Below, one piece after another: positions 15,932-23,875 of a DNA stretch of 64,000 bases. Position numbers and translations under genes: made by a program. Position 1 is the first letter of the stretch; every line of letters starts with the position of its first letter. Source of the DNA: Mycobacterium sp. OAS707 (GTDB lineage: Bacteria > Actinomycetota > Actinomycetes > Mycobacteriales > Mycobacteriaceae); the NCBI RefSeq assembly GCF_014873705.1, contig NZ_JADBDS010000003.1, forward strand, positions 62,001 through 126,000, read 5' to 3'. The notes under the pieces are model-generated. The model worked only from the letters and a program-made list of their open reading frames with translations, did no database searches and was not told the origin of the DNA.

Positions 15932-16626
15932 CGACCCTGCTGTTCGTCCACAGCCCGGTGGCGGGACCGTCGACGTGGATTTACACCGCAGAAGTGTTGC
16001 AGCAGAACGATTTCGAATGTGTCGTGCCGGACCTGACCGCTACGGCGACGACGGGCCCACCGTACTACCCGAAGTATGCCAGCGCGGCGGCGGCCGCCGT
16101 CGACGCTGGCACTGACCCAGTCGTGTTGGTTGGACACAGCGCCGCAGGTGCGCTGCTACCTGCGATCGCCGAGGCCGTCGGCGACCGCACGGAAGGCGCG
16201 CTGTTCGTCGACGCGATGCTGCCGCAACCGGGCCGCAGCTGGTTCGACACCGCACCGCAGGGGCTGGAGGCGCAGTTGCGCGGCTTCGCCGTCGACGGCG
16301 TCCTTCCGCCGTACCACGAGTGGTTCCCGCCGGGGGCGTTGGCGGAATGGGTGCCCGACCCGGACCGACGACGGCGTCTCATCGCAGAGATACCGCGAAT
16401 GCCGTTGGCCTATTTCGACGAACCCGCTCCGCCTGCGCGGTTCGCGGACTCAGTGGCGTGCGCGTTCGTCCGGCTTGGCGCACCGTTCGATGCCGCGGCA
16501 GACAAAGCCGAGCGGCTGGGCTGGTGGGTGGCGCGCCGCGATTGGGATCACTTGCGGATGCTCAGCGACCCGCAAGCGGTCGCCGACGTCATTGGCCAGG
16601 CGATTTCCGCCACCCAACCGCGCTGA
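15928..16626 (+). CDS. Alpha/beta hydrolase
   Basis: A 232-residue alpha/beta-hydrolase-fold protein with the nucleophile elbow GHSAAG near residue 70 and a likely catalytic histidine in RDWDHLRM near the C-terminus. There is no signal peptide, so it should be cytosolic. GTG start at 15928 overlaps the accD3 stop (GTGA), so it is coupled to accD3. The substrate is unknown; the MhpC/EstA-like pattern fits a small esterase or lactonase. The next gene starts 15 bases downstream. Confidence 0.85.
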   Translation: MTTLLFVHSPVAGPSTWIYTAEVLQQNDFECVVPDLTATATTGPPYYPKYASAAAAAVDAGTDPVVLVGHSAAGALLPAIAEAVGDRTEGALFVDAMLPQPGRSWFDTAPQGLEAQLRGFAVDGVLPPYHEWFPPGALAEWVPDPDRRRRLIAEIPRMPLAYFDEPAPPARFADSVACAFVRLGAPFDAAADKAERLGWWVARRDWDHLRMLSDPQAVADVIGQAISATQPR

Positions 16627-16641
16627 TGGCATGCTGGCGTT

Positions 16642-17334
16642 GTGGCGCCTCTCTTTGAAGTCGCGGGCCACTTCTGGTGGCTGGTCTTCCCGTTCATGGG
16701 TGCGATCGGCGGGGCCGTGCGGACGGTCGCGGTGGCCAATGAACGACGGGCGCAGCGTCGGCTCGAGCGATACCGCATCAAACAGGAGACGAAGGTCGCG
16801 CTCGCGGAGGCGTCGGGCAGGGCGCAGAAGAATCAGGCCGGCTATCGGCGCGAGATGAGCAAGGTTCTCGAGCGCCACAATCGCACCGACGCGCGCTGGC
16901 TGGAATACGAGATCGACATCGCCAAGCTGTTGGACTTCCCGTTGATGACCGACATGCGGGATCCGTTGACCATGGCCTTCCACAAGGCCAAGAGCCGCGC
17001 GGACTGGCTGCGACCCGACTCGGTGGACGACATCCTCGGTGATCGCAATGCGCAGCTCGAATACCGCGACGCCGTAGGCGAATACGTTGCCGCATTCGAC
17101 GTCGCGGAGTCGGAGGCGATCAGGCGGCGCCGCAGTGATTTCTCGGCCGAAGCGCAGGAGCGGCTAGAGCGTGCGCAACATCTGTTGCGCCTCGCGTCGG
17201 ACAACGGGGCCACGCCGCAGGAGCGACAGAGCGCATACGCCCGTGCGCAGCGGGAACTCGACGGGCTCCTCGTGCTGCCGGCGGCCACCCGCGCCAGCAT
17301 CGAACGCAGGATCGCGGGCGAGATCGAAGCCTAG
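16642..17334 (+). CDS. Membrane-anchored coiled-coil protein, hypothetical
   Basis: A 230-residue protein with one N-terminal hydrophobic helix (about residues 7-31, containing WWLVFPFMGAIGG) followed by a long charged, helix-forming region rich in Arg, Glu and Ala. The region includes QRRLERYRIKQETK and QERLERAQHLLRLA and is likely coiled coil. I recognise no family with a known function. GTG start at 16642, 15 bases after the hydrolase gene, so it is probably the third gene of the accD3 operon. It ends in a 4-base overlap with the convergent DUF2182 gene. Confidence 0.75.
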   Translation: MAPLFEVAGHFWWLVFPFMGAIGGAVRTVAVANERRAQRRLERYRIKQETKVALAEASGRAQKNQAGYRREMSKVLERHNRTDARWLEYEIDIAKLLDFPLMTDMRDPLTMAFHKAKSRADWLRPDSVDDILGDRNAQLEYRDAVGEYVAAFDVAESEAIRRRRSDFSAEAQERLERAQHLLRLASDNGATPQERQSAYARAQRELDGLLVLPAATRASIERRIAGEIEA

Positions 17335-18128
17335 TTCGTACTCATGACGCCTGACGGCAGCCACGGCGAAAGGGCGAGCACCAGCACCGCGCCGCCGAGC
17401 AGGACAACGCCGGCCAACGGGACCACCCGCTGCCCGGCCCTCGCGGTCTTTTCGTAGACCATGAGCACCGTCAGCGCGGCCATCCAGATGAGGTTCGCAA
17501 CGCCCGTCGCGAACATCACCAACATCAGTGCCCAACAGCAACCCAAGCAGAACAGCCCGTGGCCACCGCCGAGAGTAAATGCGGATCTGACGCCGCGCCG
17601 ATAGCGTGGCAGCAGGTAGGCGCCAGGGTGCCGGCACTTGCTCAGGCAGCGATCCTTGAGCGGCGTGAACTGGAACAGCCCCGCCAATGCCAGCACTCCT
17701 GCAGCGATCAGCCACGAATGCTCCGAAAGCCACGGACTGGCGTCGACGGTGTGGTGCAGGACGATGTCGGCCACGAACGCAAACGCGCCAAATCCCGTCC
17801 ATACCAACAGGTATCCCGCCAGGAATGCCGCGACCGTGGCGCGTGGATGAGGCGCGGCCGCCGACACCGCCGCGAAGAGCCGGAAGAAAGGCAGGCTCGA
17901 CGGCAGCATCATGGCCGCGATCATCACCTGCCACGCCAGCAGGAAGAACCCAAGAGCGATGACCAGCGACTGATCGCCCTCGATCAACGCTCCGTGATGG
18001 AGGTGCCCGGCTCGCCCGGTGACCTGCGCCAGGATGACAAGCGCCCACGCACAAGCGATCACGACTATGACGACGGCAGGCACGCGGCGCCGCGGGGTGG
18101 TGAGGGCGCCCTGCGGCGCGCTCGTCAC
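17331..18128 (-). CDS. DUF2182 integral membrane protein (putative metal-binding)
   Basis: A 265-residue membrane protein with about seven helices. It carries the cysteine and histidine signatures of DUF2182: a cytosolic CLSKCRHPG loop and GHGLFCLGCCWALM inside the membrane. I chose GTG 18128, which overlaps the stop of the DUF1326 gene (GTGA); the frame is open further upstream. DUF2182 and DUF1326 genes are commonly adjacent and described as metal-binding by their Cys content, but neither has an established function. The pair is co-transcribed here. Confidence 0.85.
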   Translation of the reverse strand: MTSAPQGALTTPRRRVPAVVIVVIACAWALVILAQVTGRAGHLHHGALIEGDQSLVIALGFFLLAWQVMIAAMMLPSSLPFFRLFAAVSAAAPHPRATVAAFLAGYLLVWTGFGAFAFVADIVLHHTVDASPWLSEHSWLIAAGVLALAGLFQFTPLKDRCLSKCRHPGAYLLPRYRRGVRSAFTLGGGHGLFCLGCCWALMLVMFATGVANLIWMAALTVLMVYEKTARAGQRVVPLAGVVLLGGAVLVLALSPWLPSGVMSTN

Positions 18129-18742
18129 GGGGTGTAGGAGATGTGGTAGTCGGCCTGAATGGCATTGCGGCCGGTGAACGACCACACCATGTCGTATTGC
18201 GGAAGGTTCACGTCGTGCGAGTCGGCCACGGCGACATACGCGGGCGTGCCCGGCACCGTCGAGAACAGCGAGTCCCGCAACGTCGTGACGGTGCCGTCGG
18301 GCCCTTTGAAGGGACGCATCGTCGCCTGGACGACATCACCGATCTCGAGCATTCCGGTGCCATCACTGACTTCGTGCTTGATCGGCGCATCGTGGACAGC
18401 CACCGTCTCGCCGATCAACGCCGCCAGATCGGCGAGTGGTCCGCCCAGTTTTCCGTCGTAGGCATCGAGGATTGCTTGACGTTGGTCGCCGGTAGCGCCG
18501 TCGTCGATGAACACCACCTGCCGCCAACTGCCCGGTGTGAGCACGTTGCCAGGGATCTGCACGACGCGGACGAAGGTTCGGCCGCTGACGTCGACATCGC
18601 CGATGGTGCCGCGGTCGAAGTGGTAGGCGTTGAACGCATCACACGTTCCCTGGTCGGGATCCTCGCCAATCCAACAGGGGCACAGCACGCCACAAGAGCA
18701 TGCCTCCAGCAGGGTTCCGTGAAGTTCGTATCCGTTTGCCAT
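18125..18742 (-). CDS. DUF1326 protein with CxC-x3-CxC motif
   Basis: A 205-residue soluble protein of the DUF1326 family. The N-terminus MANGYELHGTLLEACSCGVLCPCW holds four cysteines (C15, C17, C21, C23), which could bind a metal or heme or form disulfides. The remainder is beta-rich. I chose ATG 18742 because this N-terminus is the conserved family start. It is the first gene of a two-gene operon with the DUF2182 membrane protein, so the two probably work as a pair. Function unknown. Confidence 0.86.
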   Translation of the reverse strand: MANGYELHGTLLEACSCGVLCPCWIGEDPDQGTCDAFNAYHFDRGTIGDVDVSGRTFVRVVQIPGNVLTPGSWRQVVFIDDGATGDQRQAILDAYDGKLGGPLADLAALIGETVAVHDAPIKHEVSDGTGMLEIGDVVQATMRPFKGPDGTVTTLRDSLFSTVPGTPAYVAVADSHDVNLPQYDMVWSFTGRNAIQADYHISYTP

Positions 18743-18909
18743 GAACCTGGCACCTCGAATTTCTGCTGCCGAAAATAGCAGCACATGAGTGTATAACGCG
18801 TAGTCACGCTTTCACAGGATCGATTGCTGGAGTCCTTGCGTTGGTCAACAACCGCATACCGTTACACGACACGCTGTCGATTCGATGATCGCCGACTCGT
18901 CATAGCCGT

Positions 18910-19785
18910 ATGAACACACCACGCGTACTGCTGGACGGACTCGCCTACGTGGAATCACCGCGATGGCACGACGATCGACTCTGGTTCGCGCACTGGGGAA
19001 CCGGTGAAGTCGTCGCGGTCGACATGGACGGGCGCAGCGAAGTCGTCGCGCAAGGACCGCCCGGATTGGGTTGGTCGATCGATTGGCTGCCTGACGGCCG
19101 GCTCCTCGTCACCGGCCCCGAGCTGATGCGGCAGGAACCCGACGGGTCGATGGTGGCGCATGCCGATCTCAAAGCAGTCGCCGACCAGAACTGGAACGAG
19201 ATCGTGGTCGACGGCCGCGGCAACATCTACCTCAACGGCTTCGCATTCGATTTCCTCGGCGGCGCGCCGCCCGAACCCGGGATCATCGCGCTGGTCACGC
19301 CCGACGGCACCGCGCGTTGCGTCGCCACCGATATCGACTTTCCCAATGGGATGGTGATCACGCCCGACAATTCGACGCTCATCATTTCCGAGTCGTTCGC
19401 CGGTCGGCTGACCGCCTTCGACATCGAAGCCGATGGCGGCCTGTCGAACCGCCGGGTGTGGGCGGACAACGTGGGCCCCGACGGGATCTGTCTGGACGCC
19501 GACGGCGCGGTGTGGACGCAGGCCGCGGACACGCGCACGCACACCGGCCGCGCCGACGCCCCCGAGGGTGCCTGCATACGCGTCGAAGAAGGCGGCAGGG
19601 TGCTGCAGCGGATCGAACACGACCGCGCGATATTCGCGGCGATGCTCGGCGGACCAACTGGCAGAACACTTTTCATGATGGCGGCCGAATGGCGTGGCAC
19701 CGACGGCGTGGAGAGCGCACTTGCCGCGCGAACCGGGCAGGTCCTCGTCGTCGACGCACCAGCGCCCGGTGTGGGCTGGCCGTGA
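18910..19785 (+). CDS. SMP-30/gluconolactonase-family protein
   Basis: A 291-residue six-bladed beta-propeller of the SMP-30/regucalcin/gluconolactonase type. Family segments are the N-terminal LAYVESPRWHDDRLWF (metal-binding glutamate), NWNEIVVDGRGNIYLN, FPNGMVITPDNSTLI and the GPDGICLDADG blade. The family hydrolyses sugar lactones or other esters with a divalent metal. The ATG at 18910 is preceded by a 125-base gap with no other gene. It ends 3 bases before a convergent small gene. Substrate unknown. Confidence 0.88.
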   Translation: MNTPRVLLDGLAYVESPRWHDDRLWFAHWGTGEVVAVDMDGRSEVVAQGPPGLGWSIDWLPDGRLLVTGPELMRQEPDGSMVAHADLKAVADQNWNEIVVDGRGNIYLNGFAFDFLGGAPPEPGIIALVTPDGTARCVATDIDFPNGMVITPDNSTLIISESFAGRLTAFDIEADGGLSNRRVWADNVGPDGICLDADGAVWTQAADTRTHTGRADAPEGACIRVEEGGRVLQRIEHDRAIFAAMLGGPTGRTLFMMAAEWRGTDGVESALAARTGQVLVVDAPAPGVGWP

Positions 19786-19788
19786 GAG

Positions 19789-20037
19789 CTATCCGCCCAT
19801 CTCGCTGACCGCCGAATCGAGCAAGGCTGCTTGTTCGGCCACATCGTGCTCGGATGGCGTGTCGCCCAACCGTTTCGCCAGGTCGTCGCGGGAGATGACT
19901 TCGAGCGCACCACGGTACTGATCCGAGGCGAGCTGGCCGGAGCCGATCACCTCGGTTCGCCCCTCCACCAACACCAGCACGGTGTCCGGCTCGTCGGACT
20001 GCAGCAGGCGGCGCACATCGTCGCTCGAGATCGTCAT
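19789..20037 (-). CDS. Conserved hypothetical protein, 82 residues
   Basis: An acidic 82-residue protein starting MTISSDDVRRLLQSDEPDTV with no membrane segment or recognisable domain. It starts 3 bases after the stop of a membrane protein gene on the same strand, so the two form an operon. Codon use (GC-rich third positions) and the tight spacing support a real gene. I do not know its function. Confidence 0.65.
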   Translation of the reverse strand: MTISSDDVRRLLQSDEPDTVLVLVEGRTEVIGSGQLASDQYRGALEVISRDDLAKRLGDTPSEHDVAEQAALLDSAVSEMGG

Positions 20038-20040
20038 GGC

Positions 20041-20508
20041 TCACCTATACCCAACCAACGCCACGAGCATCGCGCCACACGTGATCACATCGAGCGGCAG
20101 TCGTAACAGGCTGCGGCGGGTCCACCGGACCGCGGCCGCCTCATCGATCGTGGCGGGGTCGGCTTTCTCGAAAGCAACTGCCTTCGGCACGAAGTCGGCC
20201 AACGACCACACTCGCATCGCGGCGTGGCTCACCAGCGCCACCAACAAGGCGGTCCGGACGTCGGCGTGACCCCAGGCCACCACCAGCGTGACGATCAACA
20301 GCACCTCGAAGACTGTGTGCACCGGCACCCAGAACCGCGCCCGCGAGACGCCGCCGTTGCGCGGTTGGATGATGCCGGGTCGCTTGGGCCAGACGGGGTC
20401 GACGACCAGGAATTCGTAGAGCCCTCCGCCGAGCGTGGCGCAGGCGACGAGCGTGGTGGTGGCGATCAGGACGAGAGCGATTGTCGAGCCGGCGTCACCA
20501 CTTGGCAC
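20041..20508 (-). CDS. Integral membrane protein, hypothetical
   Basis: A roughly 155-residue protein with four hydrophobic helices: one at the N-terminus (IALVLIATTTLVACATL), then VFEVLLIVTLVVAW, a segment around TALLVALVSHAAMRV, and the C-terminal VITCGAMLVALVGYR. A conserved-looking loop VVDPVWPKRPGIIQPRNGG lies between helices 1 and 2. GTG 20508 is the best start, because the frame upstream of it reads non-membrane, arginine-rich sequence. It is first in an operon with the 82-residue gene. Function unknown. Confidence 0.7.
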   Translation of the reverse strand: MPSGDAGSTIALVLIATTTLVACATLGGGLYEFLVVDPVWPKRPGIIQPRNGGVSRARFWVPVHTVFEVLLIVTLVVAWGHADVRTALLVALVSHAAMRVWSLADFVPKAVAFEKADPATIDEAAAVRWTRRSLLRLPLDVITCGAMLVALVGYR

Positions 20509-20574
20509 GGTGCCTAGGAGACCACAGCCATGACGGTGCCTGCCACCGAGGTCTCGGGCAGCGCCCAGAACCAA

Positions 20575-20605
20575 AGCGACCCCTGCCACCTAGGCAGGGG
20601 TCGCT
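20575..20605 (-). terminator. Hairpin terminator after the secreted small protein gene
   Basis: Perfect 13-bp inverted arms (20575-20587 and 20593-20605, AGCGACCCCTGCC and its complement) around a 5-base loop. It lies 15 bases beyond the stop of the minus-strand gene at 20620-20943. On that strand it is followed by TTTGGTTCT, a modest T-rich tail. Confidence 0.75.
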
Positions 20606-20619
20606 CGGCCGCACTGAGG

Positions 20620-20943
20620 TCAGGGCGTCGGGTCAGATTGCGTGCTCTGACGGTTTCCGGCGAGTGCCGAGTTGTTCAACCCCGTCTGGAAGCCGTTGGC
20701 CCCGCCGCGCCAGTCATGCTGCACGTCGCCGAAGTTCCCGAAGGCGCCAAACGCACCCGAGCCCGCGCCCGATCCGCCCTGGGCGCCCGCATCAAGGGCT
20801 GCTTGGCATCCTCGTGCTGACTTGACGCAGTAACCGCCGGTCGTGTTGGCGTCGGCTGAACTCGTCGCCGCCAATGCGATTCCAGGCACGGCCAGGGCGC
20901 CCGACAGCGCGATGCCGGCGATGGCCTTCTTTGCAAATGACAT
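20620..20943 (-). CDS. Small secreted Gly/Ala-rich protein
   Basis: A 107-residue protein with a clear signal peptide (MSFAKKAIAGIALSGALAVP then ALA-ATSSADA). The mature part has two cysteines (GGYCVKSARGCQA) and a glycine/asparagine-rich tail (SGAFGAFGNFGDV, NNSALAG). The ATG at 20943 has a strong ribosome-binding site (AAAGGGGAGAG just upstream), so the longer open frame is not used. It looks like a small mycobacterial exported protein of unknown role. It stands alone, with a hairpin terminator behind it and a 237-base gap in front that holds no other gene. Confidence 0.78.
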   Translation of the reverse strand: MSFAKKAIAGIALSGALAVPGIALAATSSADANTTGGYCVKSARGCQAALDAGAQGGSGAGSGAFGAFGNFGDVQHDWRGGANGFQTGLNNSALAGNRQSTQSDPTP

Positions 20944-21180
20944 AGGTCTCTCCCCTTTTGTTGGATTTAACTTCCTTTGCTGGCAAGCCGCTGTGATCGC
21001 GTCCGTTCCCAGCCCCAACGACCCCCCGCAGCCGTCGATACCCACCCTGCCGCCCATGTAAACAGGAGGAATCGGGTGTTTCCCTATGTTCCATTTGAGG
21101 CCGGCGCCATGAACCGCCCCGCGTTTCGTTTAGTGGACAGAATTTGCTCGCTATCACCAATCGAAACAACTCGCGATTAG

Positions 21181-21726
21181 TTATTGCGGCCCGTCGAGGT
21201 ATCGCTGGATCGTCGGTCCGAGCCACCCGACCACTTCGCCGTGCGTCATCTCCACCACTGGAGGCAGCTGCAGAACGTAGCGGCACATGGCCAGCCCGAT
21301 CATCTGCGTTGCCACCAACCCCGCCCGGCGTTCCGGCGCGTCCGGTTTCACCTTTGCGATCACTGGCATCAGCTGAGCCGCGAAGATCTCTCGCATGCGT
21401 TGCGCCGCTTCGGGATTGGTGGTCGCGGACCTCAGCAGCACCACCAGCGCTTCGTCGCGCTCCCATCGATCCATGAAGTACGTCACCAGCTTGGCGCCCA
21501 ATTGATGCACGTCCACCTCGGAGAAATCGGGCAACTCGAGGTCGAAGTCGGCGGCCGCGGCGAACAGCTGGTCCTTGTTGCCGAAGTAGCGCATCACCAT
21601 CGACGGATCGATGTTCGCGTCCGCCGCGATGGCCCGGATGGTGGCGCGTTCATAGCCCGACTCGGCGAACCGCTGCTTGGCCGCGGCCAAGATCACCGCC
21701 TTCGTTTCCGTAGAGGATCTGCGCAT
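21181..21726 (-). CDS. TetR-family regulator of the divergent FAD monooxygenase
   Basis: A 181-residue TetR-type repressor. The HTH is at about residues 10-55 (ATIRAIAADANIDPSMVMRYFGNKDQL) and is followed by a helical effector domain of the TetR_C type. ATG 21726 is chosen because upstream sequence reads as non-coding and contains the operators. The gene is divergent from an FAD-dependent monooxygenase, and three related inverted repeats (GCCAAC-N4-GTTGGC type) lie between the two starts, the first one overlapping this gene's own start codon. Autoregulation plus control of the monooxygenase is the natural reading, as in TetX/RebC-type drug-inactivating systems. Confidence 0.9.
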   Translation of the reverse strand: MRRSSTETKAVILAAAKQRFAESGYERATIRAIAADANIDPSMVMRYFGNKDQLFAAAADFDLELPDFSEVDVHQLGAKLVTYFMDRWERDEALVVLLRSATTNPEAAQRMREIFAAQLMPVIAKVKPDAPERRAGLVATQMIGLAMCRYVLQLPPVVEMTHGEVVGWLGPTIQRYLDGPQ

Positions 21727-21801
21727 GCCAACAAGTGTAGGCCAACGCCTGTTGACATACGTCCGCGGCTGGCGCATAGTTATGCCAACAAGCGTTGGCA
21801 T
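21725..21801. promoter_or_regulatory. Cluster of three TetR operator-like inverted repeats
   Basis: The site at 21782-21801 is a perfect 8-bp inverted repeat with a 4-base spacer (ATGCCAAC-AAGC-GTTGGCAT). A weaker copy at 21741-21756 reads GCCAAC-GCCT-GTTGAC. A half-degenerate copy at 21725-21743 (ATGCCAAC-AAGT-GTAGGCC) covers the TetR start codon. They sit between the divergent TetR and FAD-monooxygenase starts and probably bind the TetR protein. Confidence 0.8.
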
Positions 21802-21819
21802 TGAACTGAAGGAGACGAA

Positions 21820-22959
21820 ATGTACGACACGGATGTCCTGGTTGTCGGGGCGGGTCCGAGCGGATTGACACTGGCTGCGTCGCTGGTCAACAAGGGTGTG
21901 GCGACCACGGTGGTGGACGCACAACCTGCGGGCGCCAACACGTCGCGCGCCGCCGTGGTCAATTCGCGCACTCTCGAGGTCCTTGCGGGTCTCGACGTGT
22001 CGCGGCGACTGGTCAAGGAGGGTGTGCAGGCGCCGCGCTTCACGATTCGCGACGGCAGCCGCACCCTGATCCCTGTCGACTTCTCAGCGCTGCCGACCGA
22101 TTATGCGTACTCACTGATGGTCCCGCAGGCGACCACCGAGCGGTTACTGCTCGATCGGTTGACCGAACTGGGCGGCACGGTCATCCGGCCGAAGCGGCTG
22201 GCGTCAGTACGGCAGGACGCCGACGGCGTGACGGCCACGTTCGACGACGGTGACGTGCTCAGGGCGCGCTATGTGGTGGGAGCCGACGGAATCCACAGCA
22301 CCGTGCGCGAGCAGGCGGGCATCGGCTTCGAGGGCGACGTCTATCAGGAGTCGTTCACGCTGGCCGACGTCCGACTGCGGGGCGACGTACCGGCGGATGA
22401 GGTCATCCTGTTCTGGGCGAAGGCGGGTCTGACCGTGGTAGCCCCGCTCCCCGGCGACATCTACCGCATCGTGGCGCCAGTTCCCGATGCGCCCGAGGAG
22501 CCGTCGGCGGAGTTCGTCCAGCAGCTGCTCGACGAGCGCGGCCTCGGTGTCGGGCGGATGGTCGTCACCGAGGTCATCTGGGGCTCGCGCTTCCGGATCC
22601 ACCACCGCGTCGCCGACACGTACCGCGCCGGGCGGCTGCTGCTCGCAGGCGATGCCGCCCATGTACACAGCCCCGCAGGAGGGCAGGGCATGAACCTCGG
22701 CATCCAGGACGGTGTCGCGCTGGCCGACGCCCTGGCCGCGGTGCTCGGCGGCGCTCCCGACAGCGTGCTCGACGAGTACACCGCGGCGCGGCGCCCCATT
22801 GCACAGCAGATCGTCGAAATGACCGACAGGCTAACGCGTTTGGCAACCCTGCCACGGGCACTGCGCCCTATTCGCAACGTGGCGATCAGTGCGGTGGGCC
22901 GGATCCCGGCGGTGCAACGTGCGCTGGCGATGCGGCTCAGCGGGCTGGTGTACCGATGA
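21820..22959 (+). CDS. FAD-dependent monooxygenase (PheA/TfdB/RebC-like)
   Basis: A 379-residue class A flavin monooxygenase. It has the FAD-binding GAGPSG near residue 9, the DG fingerprint around GADGIHS (residue ~155) and the second FAD motif GDAAHVHSPAGGQGMN near residue 280. These enzymes hydroxylate aromatic compounds using NAD(P)H and O2, and related ones inactivate antibiotics such as tetracycline or rifampicin. Start ATG at 21820 with AAGGAG six bases upstream. Divergent from its likely TetR repressor. The substrate is not evident; an aromatic or drug-like inducer is plausible. Confidence 0.93.
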   Translation: MYDTDVLVVGAGPSGLTLAASLVNKGVATTVVDAQPAGANTSRAAVVNSRTLEVLAGLDVSRRLVKEGVQAPRFTIRDGSRTLIPVDFSALPTDYAYSLMVPQATTERLLLDRLTELGGTVIRPKRLASVRQDADGVTATFDDGDVLRARYVVGADGIHSTVREQAGIGFEGDVYQESFTLADVRLRGDVPADEVILFWAKAGLTVVAPLPGDIYRIVAPVPDAPEEPSAEFVQQLLDERGLGVGRMVVTEVIWGSRFRIHHRVADTYRAGRLLLAGDAAHVHSPAGGQGMNLGIQDGVALADALAAVLGGAPDSVLDEYTAARRPIAQQIVEMTDRLTRLATLPRALRPIRNVAISAVGRIPAVQRALAMRLSGLVYR

Positions 22960-22981
22960 CCAACGACGCGTTGCTGTTGTC

Positions 22982-23815
22982 CTACGAGGAAAGCCAAACC
23001 CGTTGGTTGACATCGTAAGTCACACTGCGATCAACGCGTTCTGGAAGCCGCTGACCGAGCCGCCACGGTTCAGGCATTGCAGCCAAGTCAACAGTTATCG
23101 AAGCCTGCGACACGGCGCCAAGCCATCCGCCCCAGGATGAGCTTTGCTCGATGAGTGTTTCCACTACCTCTGCGCCCGGATCTGATACGTCGACCGGCGA
23201 CACATCTGCCAACGCCGAACCGACCAGCAGGGCCAACAGGCGACTGAAAACTGCCGGGGGCACTGCCGGTTCCATGGACTCGACAGTGACGTAGCAGTCG
23301 TCATGTCCGAAAAAACACACCCGCGAGCCGACAATCTCGGGTAGGACCGCGTCGCCGCGGTTCATCGTGCCAATGGCGAGAGCAATCTCATCGATGTGTT
23401 GGGGCGTCGGCGCGCCGGACACGTCAACCCACACCAAGTCGTAAGGCGTCCAACCATCGAGAAACTGAGGCAGATCGTCCCTTCGAATCACCAACGCTTC
23501 CTCACTCACGTCAGTGGACGTCAGCCCGTCGAGGCGGTGGACATGGTGGCTGATGCCCTGCGCTGCCGCGATCTGCGACGGCGAGAACAGCTGCTGCCCG
23601 TCATCCAGAAAGTAGGTGCCCCCCAGGCTCACCACCACGATCGTGTCGTTGGCCGCGCGCTGGAGCACATCGGCCAGTTCGGCAGCCTGCGCCGCGGTTG
23701 CGTCAACCACCCATGCCGCGCCGACCGTACGAACGGCGAAACTCAGCGGAAACGGTATCCGGTCGAACCCGATCTTGTTCACCGCGAACGCGCTATGCGG
23801 CCCAACCTCGACCAT
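22982..23815 (-). CDS. Hypothetical protein, 277 residues
   Basis: A soluble protein with no family I recognise. Two adjacent ATGs (23818 and 23815) follow a strong GGAGGAGG; spacing favours 23815. The sequence is mixed alpha/beta, with a strand-rich middle (DTIVVVSLGGTYFLDD, YDLVWVDVSG) and a C-terminal WGGWLGAV segment. There is no signal peptide or membrane helix. Base composition is similar to neighbours. It converges on the FAD monooxygenase and is 60 bases from the upstream His-rich membrane protein gene on the same strand. Confidence 0.7.
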   Translation of the reverse strand: MVEVGPHSAFAVNKIGFDRIPFPLSFAVRTVGAAWVVDATAAQAAELADVLQRAANDTIVVVSLGGTYFLDDGQQLFSPSQIAAAQGISHHVHRLDGLTSTDVSEEALVIRRDDLPQFLDGWTPYDLVWVDVSGAPTPQHIDEIALAIGTMNRGDAVLPEIVGSRVCFFGHDDCYVTVESMEPAVPPAVFSRLLALLVGSALADVSPVDVSDPGAEVVETLIEQSSSWGGWLGAVSQASITVDLAAMPEPWRLGQRLPERVDRSVTYDVNQRVWLSS

Positions 23816-23875
23816 CATCGCCTCCTCCGTGGACAGTTTTCCTCGGCGGACCGGATCTCAACAACCGATTTGGCG

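Noticed and set aside
18785..18909. Possible tRNA or small RNA in the gap before the SMP-30 gene
   Set aside because: No cloverleaf or strong hairpin with a T-tract was found.
20944..21180. Possible gene in the 237-base gap before the TetR gene
   Set aside because: No frame has a start with a ribosome-binding site or coding-like composition; it most likely holds promoters only.
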